This document shows, piece after piece, positions 1 through 51,700 of a stretch of 64,000 nucleotides of DNA. The notes under the pieces were generated by a model. That model was given only the letters and a program-made list of their open reading frames with translations, ran no database searches and was not told the DNA's origin. Position 1 is the stretch's first letter; each line of letters begins with the position of its first letter. Location: the NCBI GenBank assembly GCA_949130485.1, contig OX422184.1:1160943-1224942 (forward strand). The letters run 5' to 3'. Origin of the DNA: Agelas oroides (Eukaryota > Porifera > Demospongiae > Agelasida > Agelasidae). The position numbers were made by a program, and so were the translations under genes.

Positions 1-243
1 CCCATTGAAAACTGCTCATTTTTTGCCTCCCAAGACGGTCCCATGATGCCCCGGCTGATATGCGGTCAAAACGATCCCGTGCAGGGCTGGCTCGCTATCG
101 GCGGTCAAGACGTCCCCGCGCCAGTCGCCATTTACAAAAAACACGTGCCCCTACCTTTCCGAACCGGCTATGCCCTCATCCCCTTCACAGACGGCGCCAC
201 CACATGGACAGTCCACATGACATGTAATGATGTACAAACATGA
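1..243 (+). CDS. C-terminal end of a heparinase II/III-like protein (partial)
   Basis: Frame 1 is open from the first base of the window to a TGA at 241-243 and encodes 80 residues, so this is the last part of a gene or exon that begins outside the window. The peptide contains a Gly-Trp followed by a short loop, then PAPVAIYKKHVPLPFRTGY, which resembles the C-terminal beta-sheet of the heparinase II/III superfamily (G-W-x-S-x-x-Y then P-A-P-V-L and L-P). The stretch is clearly more GC-rich than the AT-rich DNA that follows. Family assignment rests on pattern memory only; no catalytic residues lie in this fragment. Confidence 0.4.
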   Translation, partial: PIENCSFFASQDGPMMPRLICGQNDPVQGWLAIGGQDVPAPVAIYKKHVPLPFRTGYALIPFTDGATTWTVHMTCNDVQT

Positions 244-270
244 AAGCCATGTTTTGTCTCTGTTGTGATG

Positions 271-506
271 TCATACGTACTTTTTCAACATAAATACAAA
301 ACTGAACTTTAGCAATAGTCTCGCAAGCCATATTTCTGGCGCTTCTCCGACTGAAAATAAAATTTTAAGAAATTGGCTGGCTTGTGAAATACGTACTCTT
401 TTTCAACATAAATACAAAACTGAACTTTAGCAATAGTGTCGCAAGCCATATTTCTGGCGCTTCTCCGACTGGAAATAAAATTTTAAGAAATTGGCTGGCT
501 TGTGAA
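271..506. repeat. Direct tandem duplication, about 117 bp x2
   Basis: The segment from about 271 to 387 is repeated almost exactly at about 388-506; both begin with TACGTACT(C)TTTTTCAACAT and end with TTGGCTGGCTTGTGAA. It lies just downstream of the partial gene at 1-243 and has no coding signal. Confidence 0.85.
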
Positions 507-526
507 ACAAACATTGAGGGTTATTT

Positions 527-702
527 CAGATACATGTATAATTTTTCAGATACATGTATAATTTTTCAGATACATGTATAATTTTTCAGATACATGTATA
601 ATTTTTCAGATACATGTATAATTTTTCAGATACATGTATAATTTTTCAGATACATGTATAATTTTTCAGATACATGTATAATTTTTCAGATACATGTATA
701 AC
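527..702. repeat. 20-bp minisatellite, about 9 copies
   Basis: The unit ATTTTTCAGATACATGTATA is repeated head to tail about nine times with almost no divergence. Nothing else is recognised between 703 and 963. Confidence 0.95.
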
Positions 703-963
703 TTTTCAGCATTTGTTCCCATTAACGTGTTGACTACCCTGGGATCTGTATTGTAAACGTCAGTAAATTCCTTGGAAACTACTGCCTCTCCTTGAGGTGT
801 ACAAGCAAAATTTTTGCCCCAGGAATCACCGGGGATACGTACCAGTCGAGTAGTACTACACTGCTAAATTGAATAGCAACATGCCGTTAGCAACAGAATG
901 TTATAATTCACATGCTATAGACTCTTTTCTGAACATGTGGCATTTACATCATATATTATTGGA

Positions 964-1471
964 TAGCCTCGTTCCCAGTCCTTCAATCACAGCTAACGCG
1001 GTGGAAGGCCTGGTAAAACTCCTACGTAGAATGACGTCAGGTGGACGTAGGACTTTTGGAGGCGTGGTACTTTCAGTCTATATAGGAACTACGCTAAAGC
1101 CGGCGCTATTGCAGACAGGCGTTCAACAACGACAGAGCAGTACATGTGCCTGACAGATGCATAAAGGACGTCTGAAGCCAGGGAATACATGTACACAAAA
1201 GGACATTTATTCCCTGGCTTCACGGACGTCCTTTATGCATCTGTCAGGCGGCATCCTGAACCCGAGAAGTAACACCAGACTGTTCTGCCGTTGTTGAACG
1301 CCTGTCCGCGATAGCGCCTGCTTTAGCTTAGTTCCTAGACTGAAAGTACCACGCCTCCAAAAGTCCTACGTCCACCCTTACGTCCACCTGACGTCATTCT
1401 ACGTAGGAGTTTTACCAGGCCTTCCATGATCCACCGCGTTAGCTGTGATTGAAGGCCTGGGAACAAGGCTA
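964..1471. mobile_element. Long fold-back element (hairpin family) with 9-bp target duplication
   Basis: The two halves (about 964-1190 and 1207-1471) are imperfect reverse complements: TAGCCTCGTTCCCAG at the left end, its complement at the right, with a short spacer near 1190-1206. The element is flanked by an exact 9-bp duplication, ATTATTGGA, at 955-963 and 1472-1480. It is the largest member seen here of a hairpin family found throughout the window. It has no transposase, so it must be moved in trans. The 9-bp duplication suggests a Mutator-like enzyme (inference). Confidence 0.85.
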
Positions 1472-1840
1472 ATTATTGGAGGTCAGTATTGATCCATTTA
1501 GCATGCTGGCGCCGAGTGACATAATTGGCTATAAGTGTACCACAGTGATGATGAAAGGGTCAGACAGGGAACCCTAAGTCAGCTACACTTCTAATTGTTT
1601 TGACACAATCGCTGCAATCACCCAACAGTCTTTGCCCTACAGTACATGTTACCATGGGAACCAGAGGCTCAGAAAGGGGTCTCCACTAGCCTCAGGGTTT
1701 TGTCAGAATCCACACCCTAACCAGGAGCTCATGAACTGCACTTTGCAGCGCTGATAAGCTCCTGGCCAATTCTTCCACTAATGGAGAGTAAATAGCTCAA
1801 TATAAGACCCGACAGTAGCTACACACACACATCAACGTAC

Positions 1841-2221
1841 CTTTCTTTCTCCCAAAAACACGATGAGTGTTATCAGCGAGATGAAGGCCATGAGCACGCA
1901 CACAGAATACAGCAAACTTTGCTGTTGGCGGTAGACAGAGTTCTTGTACAATTGTTCCAATTCCTTCACTCTGAATTTCAAACGCAGGGGACGAAATACC
2001 CACTCGCTGTCTCGTTTTTTCCTAAATCTTCGGCTCTTCGCAGCCGGCCCGGCCGCGGCTAAATCTTGCAGGCCGAAACCCGGAGAAGGCGGCTCTTCCT
2101 CTCCATTCTCAAATTTTAGCTGCCTGGAGGGGTTCGGAGGAGACAAGAGGACGCCTTCTGTGGACGCGTCTTCTGTTTCAGGCTTCACGCCAGTCACAGA
2201 GGCTACACTGTCGTCAGCCAT
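1841..2221 (-). CDS. First exon of a membrane adenylyl cyclase-like protein
   Basis: The exon starts at ATG 2221-2219 in a strong context (AACATGG) and ends at a GTACGT donor (1840-1835), encoding about 127 residues. An upstream in-frame ATG at 2269 is possible. The N-terminal ~75 residues are acidic and Pro/Ser-rich, followed by a basic patch RRFRKKR. Then comes FRVKELEQLYKNSVYRQQQS leading into one hydrophobic segment (LLYSVCVLMAFISLITLIVF). In vertebrate ADCY5/6 the first transmembrane helix is likewise preceded by a motif of the type F-x-S-x-x-L-E-x-L-Y-x-x-Y-F-x-x-x-x-Q-S. That similarity supports a class III cyclase, but the catalytic domains would lie to the left and are not visible. 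Another multipass protein cannot be excluded. Confidence 0.5.
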
Positions 2222-4295
2222 GTTGTGGGTGAGGTCGTGTAGTTTTACGGAAAGTATACGGAGCACCATCCTCCAGCTTTGTTAAGCCCCGCCCCCAACT
2301 TCCGACTTGAATAAAATTGTCATCTCCTCGGTGTAAGGGCCCAAGTAGTTTCATTGAGCACTTCCCTATCTCATGTATCCGCAAGAGAGGATAGGGGGTC
2401 TGGACTAGGTGTGTGCACCCACTATCATATGCCATCATGGGTCATTCCAGCGCAAGTGGATTACTCACCTCACCACTGGATATAGCCTATAGTTTCCGTA
2501 GGCTATATTATCCATGCTTGTGTTCAGATTCAATCTTAGAGCACGAAAGTTTAGAGATTGTCCTGGGAGAGCGTGGGACAGGGCTTTGTATATTTACCTT
2601 CACTATTATCATCCCTTAGTCTCGTTCCCACGACCCTCGGTACAGTACACGCACTGGGGGTCTGGGAACGAGACTAACCATCCCAACATTAAGTCTAAAC
2701 ATGCATGGACAGCGAGATGATTCCTTGAATATTTGAAATGAAAATACTCATACACAAAACTCCATCAAATGATATATCATAGTCTCTTTTTTTTTTGAGG
2801 GTAAAAAAAACAAAAAACACGATATGTCTGTATGCATGCATAAGGTTACGTATGAGACTGGTGCAGAGGTCATAGGTCATTGTAGGTTTGCACACTCTTC
2901 TTCCAACCTATCATGAAGAACAGGAAGTGAAGTGATGTAGATCTTTAGCCCCGCCCCCTAGCCTCGTCCCCAATAAACATTTTGGTCTTGAGAGATCTTT
3001 TTCTGGTATATCTATGCTCAAGAGTGCATAAGAACAGGTGGCTTGAGTATAAGAGCATGTAACTCCAATGGAAGCCGTAGTCCGGTCAAAATATTGAACT
3101 GTACTAAAAATAGAACACCCAGTCACATGCTTAGCAACAATGGCTAATGTCTATGCAACATGCACAGTACGTATTACCGAGAGCGCATAAGAACGGGCAG
3201 CTAGAGTAAGAGCGTGTAACTACGTAAAATTCGAAACCGGGCGGAATTTACCGCCAGTACTAAAAATAGTAACACGCACTGCGCACGCTGCGTTGACATA
3301 AGCCCTTATGCATTGTTGCTAAGCGCACACGTGACCGGATGTTCTATTTTTAGTACCGTTCAATAATTTTGCCCGGACTATGGGCTTCTATTGGAGTTAC
3401 ACGCTCTTACTCTAGCCGCCTGTTCTTATGCGCTCTTGGTATTACTGATTTTAGTACTGGTGATAAATTCTGACCAGTTTAAATTTTATGGTAGTTGTAC
3501 ACTCAAGCCACCTGTTCTTATGCGCTCTTGTTGTGCTCATAATTGACGAAGCATACACACACACTCTAGCTTGTGACCAAAACATTGTTAAACTGAAAAT
3601 GATTAACTTTTGTCTAAATTTGCTCACAAACACTCAATCACAGTTAAAAACTACATCAATATTTCATAAGTAGATTAACAGAGTATATAGCAACAAAGTT
3701 TCGATTTAGTCTCTGCCGCATTCCCAAGCCTTTGCTGGCCACCCTCAGTATCAATGGAAGCCATCATGGAGGTCGCAAAGGCCCAGGTGCTTCTAGACTT
3801 ACAGTTACATGGCTAGACCCAGCCTCGTACCCAGGCTCCTCCCCATGCAGAAAAACGCTTTTCTGAGGAGGAGGCTGGGTACGGTTATAATGCTTCCAGT
3901 ATGTTAGTACTAGTGTGCAAAGCACATATCTGTGTGCATAAGTTTGCAAGACTAGAGGGGTCTGCGGTATGCTCCTCCTTCTCAGGAGATGTTAACAATT
4001 ATACGCTGCTGAGGTTGCTCCTGAGGACATTTGAATCACAGTAATACATAGCACATACTGCGCAGCTGCATGTAAACATAAGCCATTGTTGCTAAGGACC
4101 GGGTGTTCTATTTTTAGTACGGTGACCGGACTATGGGCTTCTATTGGAGTTACACGCTCTTACTCAAGACGCCCCGTTCTTATGCGCTCTTGAGAAGGCT
4201 ATGGCCTCGTTCCCAGGTTCCATACAGTCTTCCGTCACTTGCTTTCTCTGGTCCTGCCAGCCATAATAGCTAACTGGCCTCAAAAGAAGACTCAC
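2222..4295. other. Repeat-rich gap; 3' end of the NHERF-like gene expected here
   Basis: This stretch holds a hairpin element (2617-2676) and several copies or fragments of a TIR family whose ends read roughly GAGCGCATAAGAACGGGC and GAGTAAGAGCGTGTAACTCC (about 2985-3130, 3177-3440, 4075-4195). The terminal exon or exons of the NHERF-like gene should lie here, but I could not identify them. I see no convincing ERM-binding tail. Confidence 0.5.
2617..2676. mobile_element. Short hairpin element
   Basis: TAGTCTCGTTCCCA pairs with TGGGAACGAGACTA across a short loop. The flanks ATCATCCCT (2608-2616) and ACCATCCCA (2677-2685) agree at 7 of 9 bases, as expected for an aged 9-bp duplication. Confidence 0.7.
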
Positions 4296-6782
<2,487 letters not shown>

Positions 6783-7397
6783 TAGCACTAAAACGAGACA
6801 CCGCGTCTTCACAAGACGATAGAAAGAACGGGAGATTCTGTTTCAACCTCGCCCTGGGCTTTCAAAACACTCTTCGTAGTAATTGCCTTTTGTGATCTCT
6901 CCTACGCCCGGTTGCTACGCTCCACCGTTTGCGAAATGACAACAGTTTGTGCAGTTCCGCCCCTCCCAGCTACAAAGTGGGTGTGTCACCTTTGCATAGG
7001 AATACGGACATATTCGGACTTAGGTCGGAATAAATATCCGGATGCTACACTCCAGCATATCAGGGGCCCGCAGACTGCCAGTAAGTACTACGGCTGCCGT
7101 CTACGACTACGGTTCTGAGCTAGCTAAAGCAGAGCTGTAAAGTGGAGTGTCTGTAAGTTCATAGCCAGCCTAAAGCTACCTAGTCTCTCTAGCCAGGAAG
7201 CTGGACTAGTCCGGACCCCAAACCCTTCTGGCTGGGAAGGGTCTCGAGTCCAGACTAAAAGACTGGTAAGCTATACATGCCATAAATAGCAACATGAATG
7301 TCTCTTCACATTTCTAGTTGTGACCTGCTGCTTAAATTTTTGGTTGCCGTCCCTCCTTCATCTGCCTTTGATTTGCCGTGATCACTTCAGCTGGCCT

Positions 7398-7450
7398 TAG
7401 TCTCTCATGGCCAGACCCAATTCCGGGTTGGGTCTGGCCACGAGAGACTA
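7398..7450. mobile_element. Short hairpin element
   Basis: TAGTCTCTCATGGCCAGACC pairs with its near-perfect complement ending GAGAGACTA. The flanking 9-mers AGCTGGCCT and AGTCATCCT agree at only 5 positions, so the target duplication is uncertain. Confidence 0.6.
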
Positions 7451-7734
7451 AGTCATCCTTTGATCACTATCACTTTGATCAATTTGATCTGCCTTAATCA
7501 ACCCTGATCATTTCGATCAGAAATTTTGTAGTCCAATCAGATTGCAGAACACGCAATTACAACATACTGATGTCCGCAGATTGGGTCTGGCTATGTGAGA
7601 CTAAGTCGGCCTTTGATCACAATCACCCTCAATCACTTTGATCTACCTTAATCAGCCCCAATCATTTCAATCATAAGAACGATAACCAGTAATGAGAGAC
7701 TACGTGTCTGTAATGTCTACCAGGGTTTCATATA

Positions 7735-7960
7735 AGATTTTTTCCTGGGGGGTGGGGGGATGTAGATGCTTGCAAAGGGTGCATGCGCATGTTGGTGCAC
7801 CCGCTAAGGACAAGAAACGTCAGATTCAGCTATAATACTATAATTATGCTCCCTATTGTAGCTGTTGAGGCAATTATGACATCATAATTTTCAAATTTCT
7901 AGGGGGGAGGAAATCCCAGTGCCCCCCCCTCCCTCTGTATGAAACCCTTGTCAACCTACG
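7735..7960. repeat. Dispersed repeat, inverted copy at about 58808-59060
   Basis: The sequence containing TTTCAAATTTCTAGGGGG, TGAGGCAATTATGACATCAT and GGGTGCATGCGCATGTTGG recurs in reverse orientation at 58808-59060, sharing the poly-G/C tract, the TGTCATAATTGCCTCAACAG segment and the GGTGCACC segment. No coding capacity is seen. Confidence 0.75.
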
Positions 7961-8229
7961 TCAACCAATCATCAACCAATCATTGCTTGTAGTGTCTATC
8001 TGGAGTCCTGAATGCTCGTGTAGTTGGAAACTTACCACTTGGTGCTCAGGATGAAGAGCACGTGCAAGAAATGTAACAAAATGCGTTCTTTCAAGTGGGG
8101 ATGAAATATGGTTTTTTAGACCTCCCTTCTCATATAAGTAGACAATGACGTCATTCATGTGATAAATCTCCCAGGTTTTCCTTCTCCATTTTTGCTTACT
8201 ATAAGAGATAAAAAAAATGGATGGCAGAG

Positions 8230-8332
8230 TAGCCTCATTCCCAGGCCTCACCCGTTTTATCTTCCATTTGTGTTCCGCTCCTGTGTTTTGCAAATGGAAG
8301 GTAAAACGGGGGAGGCCTGAGAACCAAGGCTA
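8230..8332. mobile_element. Hairpin element with 9-bp target duplication
   Basis: TAGCCTCATTCCCAGGCCTC pairs with GAGGCCTGAGAACCAAGGCTA. The flanks are ATGGCAGAG (8221-8229) and ATGGCGGAG (8333-8341), 8 of 9 identical. Confidence 0.82.
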
Positions 8333-8410
8333 ATGGCGGAGAAGGCCTGGATGGCGGAGAAGGCCTGGGAACGAAGATATGAGTTACCCAATTATCATTA
8401 CAGTATAAGT

Positions 8411-8469
8411 TAGTCTTGTTCCCAGACCCTCGGACTCAGAGTCTTGCAGAGGGTCTGGGAACGTGACTA
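8411..8469. mobile_element. Hairpin element with 9-bp target duplication
   Basis: TAGTCTTGTTCCCAGACCCT pairs with AGGGTCTGGGAACGTGACTA. The flanks AGTATAAGT (8402-8410) and AGTATAAAT (8470-8478) match at 8 of 9 bases. Confidence 0.82.
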
Positions 8470-8550
8470 AGTATAAATAGAATGATGTAAAGAATCAGTT
8501 AATCAATTTTATATCTCATGGTGGATAGGTTGGAACTTGAAGGGTGAACG

Positions 8551-45082
<36,532 letters not shown>

Positions 45083-45723
45083 CTATTAATGTACACATAG
45101 ACAGACATTTGTATATTATTTACCAGTTCACTGAGTTTCTTTGCCTGTGTTGTGTGTACAAGCAAGTTAATATTCTCAAACTTGTCAAATGTACTGTGGC
45201 ATTCTGGCCCAGGATTTAAGCTGTGCGTGTGCAGGAGGAGGGGCCGGGACCAGTGACGCGTTGGTTGGGCCATCATGCATGCAGGCTGTGTTTCTTTGAA
45301 GCACATGTACAGATCACCATAGGCCTATACAGGGGGCATGCATGAAAATTTTGATTCTGGATCGAACTTGCATGCAGTTTATTTGGTATAATTTATGCAA
45401 TTGCTAGGGAATTTCCCAGAGTCCCCATGCACACCCCATGCATGAAACTCTGATTCCTACATGTTTAAAATTTAAACAATTTGTATAGGCCTGGGATTTC
45501 CCAGGGTCCCCATGCACCATTCATCCTTGAAACTGATTCCTATACGTTTTAAATTCGAACAATTGTATGTCCAGGTATACCTGTAATAACAATCAGAAGG
45601 ACTGTATACAGAATTAATTACTTCCACAAACAATGCCAGTATTTCGAACAACCATAACAATTCCAATCACCAATGCACTTAGTCATGTGACCAAACACAA
45701 GTAACTGGAGTTCAGTCCTTCAG
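45083..45723. other. Convergent intergenic region between TGFBRAP1 and the F-box gene
   Basis: 640 bp holding the 3' UTRs of two genes that face each other. It contains two related AT-rich segments near 45340-45480 and 45480-45580 (each with CCCAGRGTCCCCATGCAC and GATTCCTA), and TTTATT at about 45379, a possible poly(A) signal for the minus-strand gene. Otherwise nothing is seen. Confidence 0.6.
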
Positions 45724-48700
45724 TCACGACCACCCCCACTCTTCTGGGTCTGAGAACTCATCACTGAACATTGCTGGGTCATCAGCAGTGAGAAAATCCT
45801 CAGCTCTGTCCAGGAGGAAGCTTGAGGTGGCAGACGGGTGGTAGTCTAGCGAGGAATCACCTTCCAGTTTGCTGCTGGGGAGTATGCTTGATGGTGGTTC
45901 TTCGTCATCGTCCCAACACTCCTCTGTTAGGGGAGCTGTAACCATAGACAATATTTTCAACTGTATCAGTATACAAGCATTAATGAACCACAGCTCCCTG
46001 GAAAAAAAAAAGGCATGCATGTAAGCCTACAATAGAAGGATGTTAAACAGACCCACTGCTGCACAGGATGTGTTTCAGCTAATACCAGGGACTAGCCTTG
46101 TTCCCAGGCTTTCCCACCATCCAGTTGTTAATCGCTTGCAATATGCAAAAATGGAGGGTGCAAGCGATCAAAAACTGGACGGTGGGAAGGCCTGGGAACA
46201 AGGCTAACCAGGGACATGCATCAGCTGGGGTGAGCAGGAAATGGAGACTGCTGTATCCTCTGCATGCAGGCAATGTAGTCAGGTGGCAGCAGATTAAAGC
46301 ATCTCAAAGGTAGCAGCAAGTTCCAAGAGGCAGCATAAATCCTAGATCAGCATGCTTTGCACAAGTGATTCACTGTTAAATTTGTTGAAAAGACCTTGTG
46401 CTTTCTAGTTAGGTGGAGTTGCTTCATGTAACAGCTACACTACGTACGTATGTCCATGAAAGGGTCATAGTCTGCACAGAGGGAATGCACAGAGAGGTCA
46501 TGGAGGCTGATGACAGCTCCAGTGGCAGCTGCAAACTGCATCGCCACATCACTATCCACACCAGTTCCTACAACACAAATATCATGAGATATTGCTCAGA
46601 ATAAAAGTATATAAGTTCACAACTATATATCACAGCTACATTTCTATGCAGAACTTGTATGTCTTATATCAGTACCTGGAACTTGTGTTTTCCCTGACCA
46701 TACAGGAGGGGAAAAGGAAAAGCACATTCCCTCCTACTTCATGGCCTGTCTAAGAGGCTAACCATTGGTCTTGAAACAATATCCTGATCTTGTTCACAAG
46801 TCTGGGACTACATCCTTCTAGACTCTATTTAGACACCCAGTACACTATAAAAATTAATATCAAGTGCATGTAATCCATTTTGTGGTGGAGATGCCTGATA
46901 TCACAGACAGCTGATATCACTGACAGCTGATATCACAGACGGGCTGATATCACAGATGACTGATATCACAGACGGGCTGATATCACAGATGACTGATATC
47001 ACAGACGACTGATATCACAGACAGCTGATATCACAGACAGCTGATATCACTGACAGCTGATATCACAGACGGGCTGATATCACAGATGACTGATATCACA
47101 GACGACTGATATCACAGACGGGCTGATATCACAGACGGCTGATATCACAGACGGCTGATATCACAGACGACTGATATCATAGATGGGCTGATATCACAGA
47201 CAGCTGATATCATAGACATATGTATACATACTTATGTAGTCAGACTTTCACAACTTATATAATTATACTAGCATGCAATCAGAATATAAGCTTTGGTGAA
47301 ACCACAAAAATAAAAGGCAAAAGGAACTGCATTACGTATAGTCGTATACCTCCCACCAGCAGTCTGAAGTCCTTCTGCCCTGCCTCCCTCATGTATAGCA
47401 AGCTCTCCTGAAATGCATACACAGTCTTGTTGGAGATACGCAGACAACCACAAGCATCAAGCTCCTCCAGGCGTGTGCACTTCTCAGCAATGTAGCAAAG
47501 AGCTATGGTACAGTTTGAGAGAGAAGTGTAATACAGTCAAGTTCATGTGCAATCAATGAACCACATTATTTTGTTGCCTATATACCGTATAGCCGGAACA
47601 TTTGACAGGGAATTAAATTTGGTGGTCGGGGTTGAAACTGCCAAATTAAAATACGCCAATATAATTTTTTACACAACGTGTAATGAAGTAATGGATGTAG
47701 TAGCGCTCTTGGCCCCATCTGGTGCCCCTCTACACGGCTGTACATGTAGCTAGTTCAGCGCAAGCACGCTGCCAATTTTATTTCTTGTAAATTTGTGAAC
47801 TCATGGCTTTGTTCAAGTACCTCAAGCAAGAGACGACAACGCTCCTTGATAAACGAACCTGAGATGCCACCGCCAAATTTAAAAATTCCGTCAATATTTT
47901 TTTATAGTCGGTTTGGGGCCAAACTACCAAATTTAAAGACTGTCAATATTTCCGGCTATACGGTACTTAAGTGCTTGAGCATCTTGCTTCAGTTGGAATG
48001 TTTGTTGTTTTGAAGTGAAAATTGGTAATGTGTGCGAACACATTGAACACAGTGTACACACTTGCTTGAATACCTTTGTCAGATATCCCTGCACAAGCTC
48101 TTGCAATAACCTTCTCCAACTCTCCCAGGCCAGCCACACACATCAACCCAGCATCTGTCACCTACAGTAACAGACGCGTGTAAAAAAAAGTCAGGTTTTT
48201 TTCAGTGTTGTTTTAGTATAGGGTTTGTGCTTTTAATTTAGTTATAGTTTTTGGATATGGAAATACTTTTGGTTTAGTTATAGTTTCCCGGTTTTACAAA
48301 ATTTTTAGTTATAGTTTCAATTACTAAAACCCCTTACTAAAAGGTATTTAGTTACAGTTATCAGTGAAAATAGGCTGTTTTCTGTTTTAGTATAGTTATG
48401 GTTTCTTCTTGTATGTTTTAGTTATAGTTACCAGCTTAGCAAAAATTTTTAGTTAGTTGTAGTTTTGGTTAACTAAATTTTAAAAAGGCCATACTAAAAT
48501 GCATTTAGTTAAAGTTATAGTTAACTAAAACAACACTGGTTTTTTTCTTCTTGAGACAAATAGTAGATCAGTTCATGACATGAGTTCCGACCTGGTTGCA
48601 GTAGCTGATGGTGAGGTCTGAGAGATGTGCACATGCTGTCAGACATTGCAGGCCAGCATCACTGATGTTGTAGCATGCCTCACATGACAGCTTTCTACAG

Positions 48701-51700
48701 AGGGTACACATATATAAATACATACACAATAAAGTTTATCAAGAGTGCATGATGACTTAACCCTCCGCAATAAGAATGATGTCATCATGCACTCTTGAGT
48801 TTAAGAATAGGTCGAAGAGAGAGCTAAGGATATGAGGTGTGACCGCCTGTGCTCTAACTAATTATGGGTGCTCTAGCAACGTTCACACATCATACTCCAT
48901 GCCAAAATTATGCTATACACAATGAAAATAATGTTCCCTTGGTTCCTCGTCTTGGTTTATGAAACCGTGGTACATGTAGACTAAGCTATCCTGCCAGCTT
49001 CATTTTCACATTTTGAAAACAAAACTGCAAATGTTCGTGTCTACAGTATCTTCTGCTGTTCAAAACATTGCCACTAAAGTTTGTTTCAAGCCATAAGTCA
49101 GTCAGTCCATACCTCAGATCTAGGCAATTTCTTCCCACTGCAAACAACACTTCATCACTGAATGCTATTTGTCTATCCACCACAAGAGTGCTCTAAAGTA
49201 AAGAACACAGACACATACATATAAGGTGTTATTAAAAACACAAAGTTTCACGTAATGTACACTGTTAAAACTTACAATTCTTTCTAGATTTGCTATTGTC
49301 ATCATGTCGCTAGTTTTAACTGTAGAGTGGAGAAAATAGGAGTTCAATACACTATCCCCCTTCTGTATGGCTATTTCTGACTTGGAATGCACTTTTAAAT
49401 AACAAGACTAATAAAATGAAACTGTACCGCACATACCACTCTCATTGAGTCCAGAGAAATACAGTTCCTTTAAATTCCGGCAGTACTGCAAAGTAAGGCA
49501 ACAAACAGGCAATTAGTGGTGAGTATGGGCAGCAATAACTATGTAGACACAAACATTTGCAATTGTTAGTGAAAATGAAGCTGAAGATGATGTTAATATC
49601 CACCTACCACTATATACATGCAACAGAAACTGACATTATATTTAGTGCTGCTCATAATTCCCAGCAATCTAAACAACATACTGTCCACACTGGATATAGT
49701 ACCTAATGTCCTATATTGGGATGTAAGGATCAAAACATTATCTACACTTGAACATTGTAAATATATTTGCCGTCAGCTTATTGAAACATAAACACATAAA
49801 CACAGTAACCTGTGATACTTCCCACTGACCATATGCCCAACTAATGTGGCATTGTGTATTTCTACTGAGAGTTGAAAGTTAAGAGGAGGTATGTACTTTA
49901 ACATAGAGCTTATTTGACTTAATATAGCTCAATGCTTGTATATGCTACTGCTACCAAACATTAAGAATGAGCAATTATTGTCTGTGCTTAGGCAGTGTAA
50001 GTGGCTAGATTATTGATTAACCGTAAAAAGTTGTTAGCAGCATAATTAGAGCACATAGTAGCTGGATGATTACAAACAAAAATCAAAAACATAAAAAAAA
50101 AACAATGTCCTGTTCGGCAACCTAAATCAGCTCAAAAAAGAAATCCAAACCTAGTTTCACAGTCAACATTAATATGTACAAAACTTAGCAAATTAATATA
50201 GATCAGCTGCAGTGTTGTTACTGTACACTGACTACAGTTTCAAAAGTTTTGGTTTAAATTTACTGCACATAGAGTTCCACTATCTCAACTGGGGTATCTT
50301 CGTTTGTTAGAGCCTCGTTCCCGCAAATCCTCATCTCAATATCATTGGTGGTTTTCTCTCCAACGTCCTTGCAGAACCACGGAGGGGTGTTGAAACTACA
50401 ACAGGTACTCTGAGGGCCACACCCCTTTCCATCCCAAAGAGGATCGTTACTGTAGAACCGATTAAACTCAAAGGTGTTTTGAGATCCAGTCTCACAAAAG
50501 TAGTCACTACTGATGAACGTTGGAATGGCTGTATCTGGAAGGGACTGTTGAGCGTGGGTACAAGGACAAATGAATCGATCAGACGCCCTTTCATCAATTG
50601 CTGCAGCAAAAGTCCAAATGTGCTTTCTTGTGGGTGAGCCATGTGTCAGGCTAACTCCATCCACATAGACGTCATTGAGTGTTAAGCTATTGTCTCTCTG
50701 ATATTGGTAGAAAGCATTTGGAGAGGAAAACTGATACCCGATAATCTGACCACATACTTTACGGTATGGCACTCCACCAATACGAAATACAACTGATGAG
50801 CATCCTGGGACTTCGATGTTTCTCCCACATGATCGCTTTGGGTCTGTGATGAGTTTAAGTCCTGTTGGACACTGCTCTGTAGGACTAGACATGTTTAGTT
50901 TTACTACTCTTGTCCAGCCAGTTGGATTGCCTTGAAATTGTGAGGTGAGATCACAGAAAACTTTAATGGCAGCACCACTACTGTTCTTCACCCAGTAGTA
51001 ATCAGATTCTCTCCCAAATCCCTCTGTGGCAATCTCTCTGCATGAGTTTGCAGGGAATGCTGGAGCCTTGCCTGTGAGCTTGCTCTGTAGGAGATCATCT
51101 AGAGAGTCTTCTATAACCTCCTTAAGTAAGCTGGTAGCTTCCTCAAAAGTTTCTTGGAGGATAGCCGGCACATTCTGGTCAGGCTCACTGGGTCGGGAAG
51201 TACAATTCCTGATCGTAGAAATTCTGTCACCTGCAGAAGGAGTACACAGAAGGCCAGTTCAGTCAGAGAAGCAGCAGGTGTAACACTATACACAAGGAAC
51301 ACTAAAGATGGTTAAATTCTACTTCCAGAGGGCAAATGTGCAATCAAGAAACAGCTATACCTTTCACCTTGAGAGAAGCAGCTTCTTTTATCTTTCGGCA
51401 CTAACGGTAAGGACTCGATGTAGCCCTTACTAGCCAGCTGCACTGCATGCAGACTGCAACTCTTGCCTTCCAGAAGTGAAGCCACACTTCATGAAAACCA
51501 TCCATACACCACTGGAAGACCTACATCACAAGCTCTGTGTACATGCACATGTGGTTTTTCTTTCATCTCATGTTTACTGAACACTCAAACCTTTCATCTC
51601 ATGTTTACTGAACACTCAAACCTTTCATCTTGTGTTTACTGAACACTCAAACTGTTAAGGTCATCCAGTGGGAGTATGTGGACCCATCATACATACATAC

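Larger units (their letters stand above)
6783..8550. other. Intergenic region between divergent PDZ gene and TGFBRAP1
   Basis: About 1.8 kb between two start codons facing away from each other, so both promoters should lie here. It contains hairpin elements at about 7178-7257 (imperfect), 7398-7450, 8230-8332 and 8411-8469, and a dispersed repeat at about 7735-7960. No canonical promoter motif could be assigned. Confidence 0.5.

Noticed and set aside
8036-8198. Minus-strand open stretch with flanking splice-like sites reading SSPLERTHFVTFLARALHPEH, reminiscent of a harmonin/whirlin N-terminal domain
   Set aside because: The adjacent PDZ gene has its own start codon at 6782 with the PDZ domain in the same exon, so there is no partner gene for this exon. 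Similarity is short and no neighbouring exon completes the domain.
46880-47218. CRISPR-like regularly spaced repeats
   Set aside because: The units are contiguous degenerate minisatellite repeats without unique spacers, in an intron of an animal gene. No cas genes are present.
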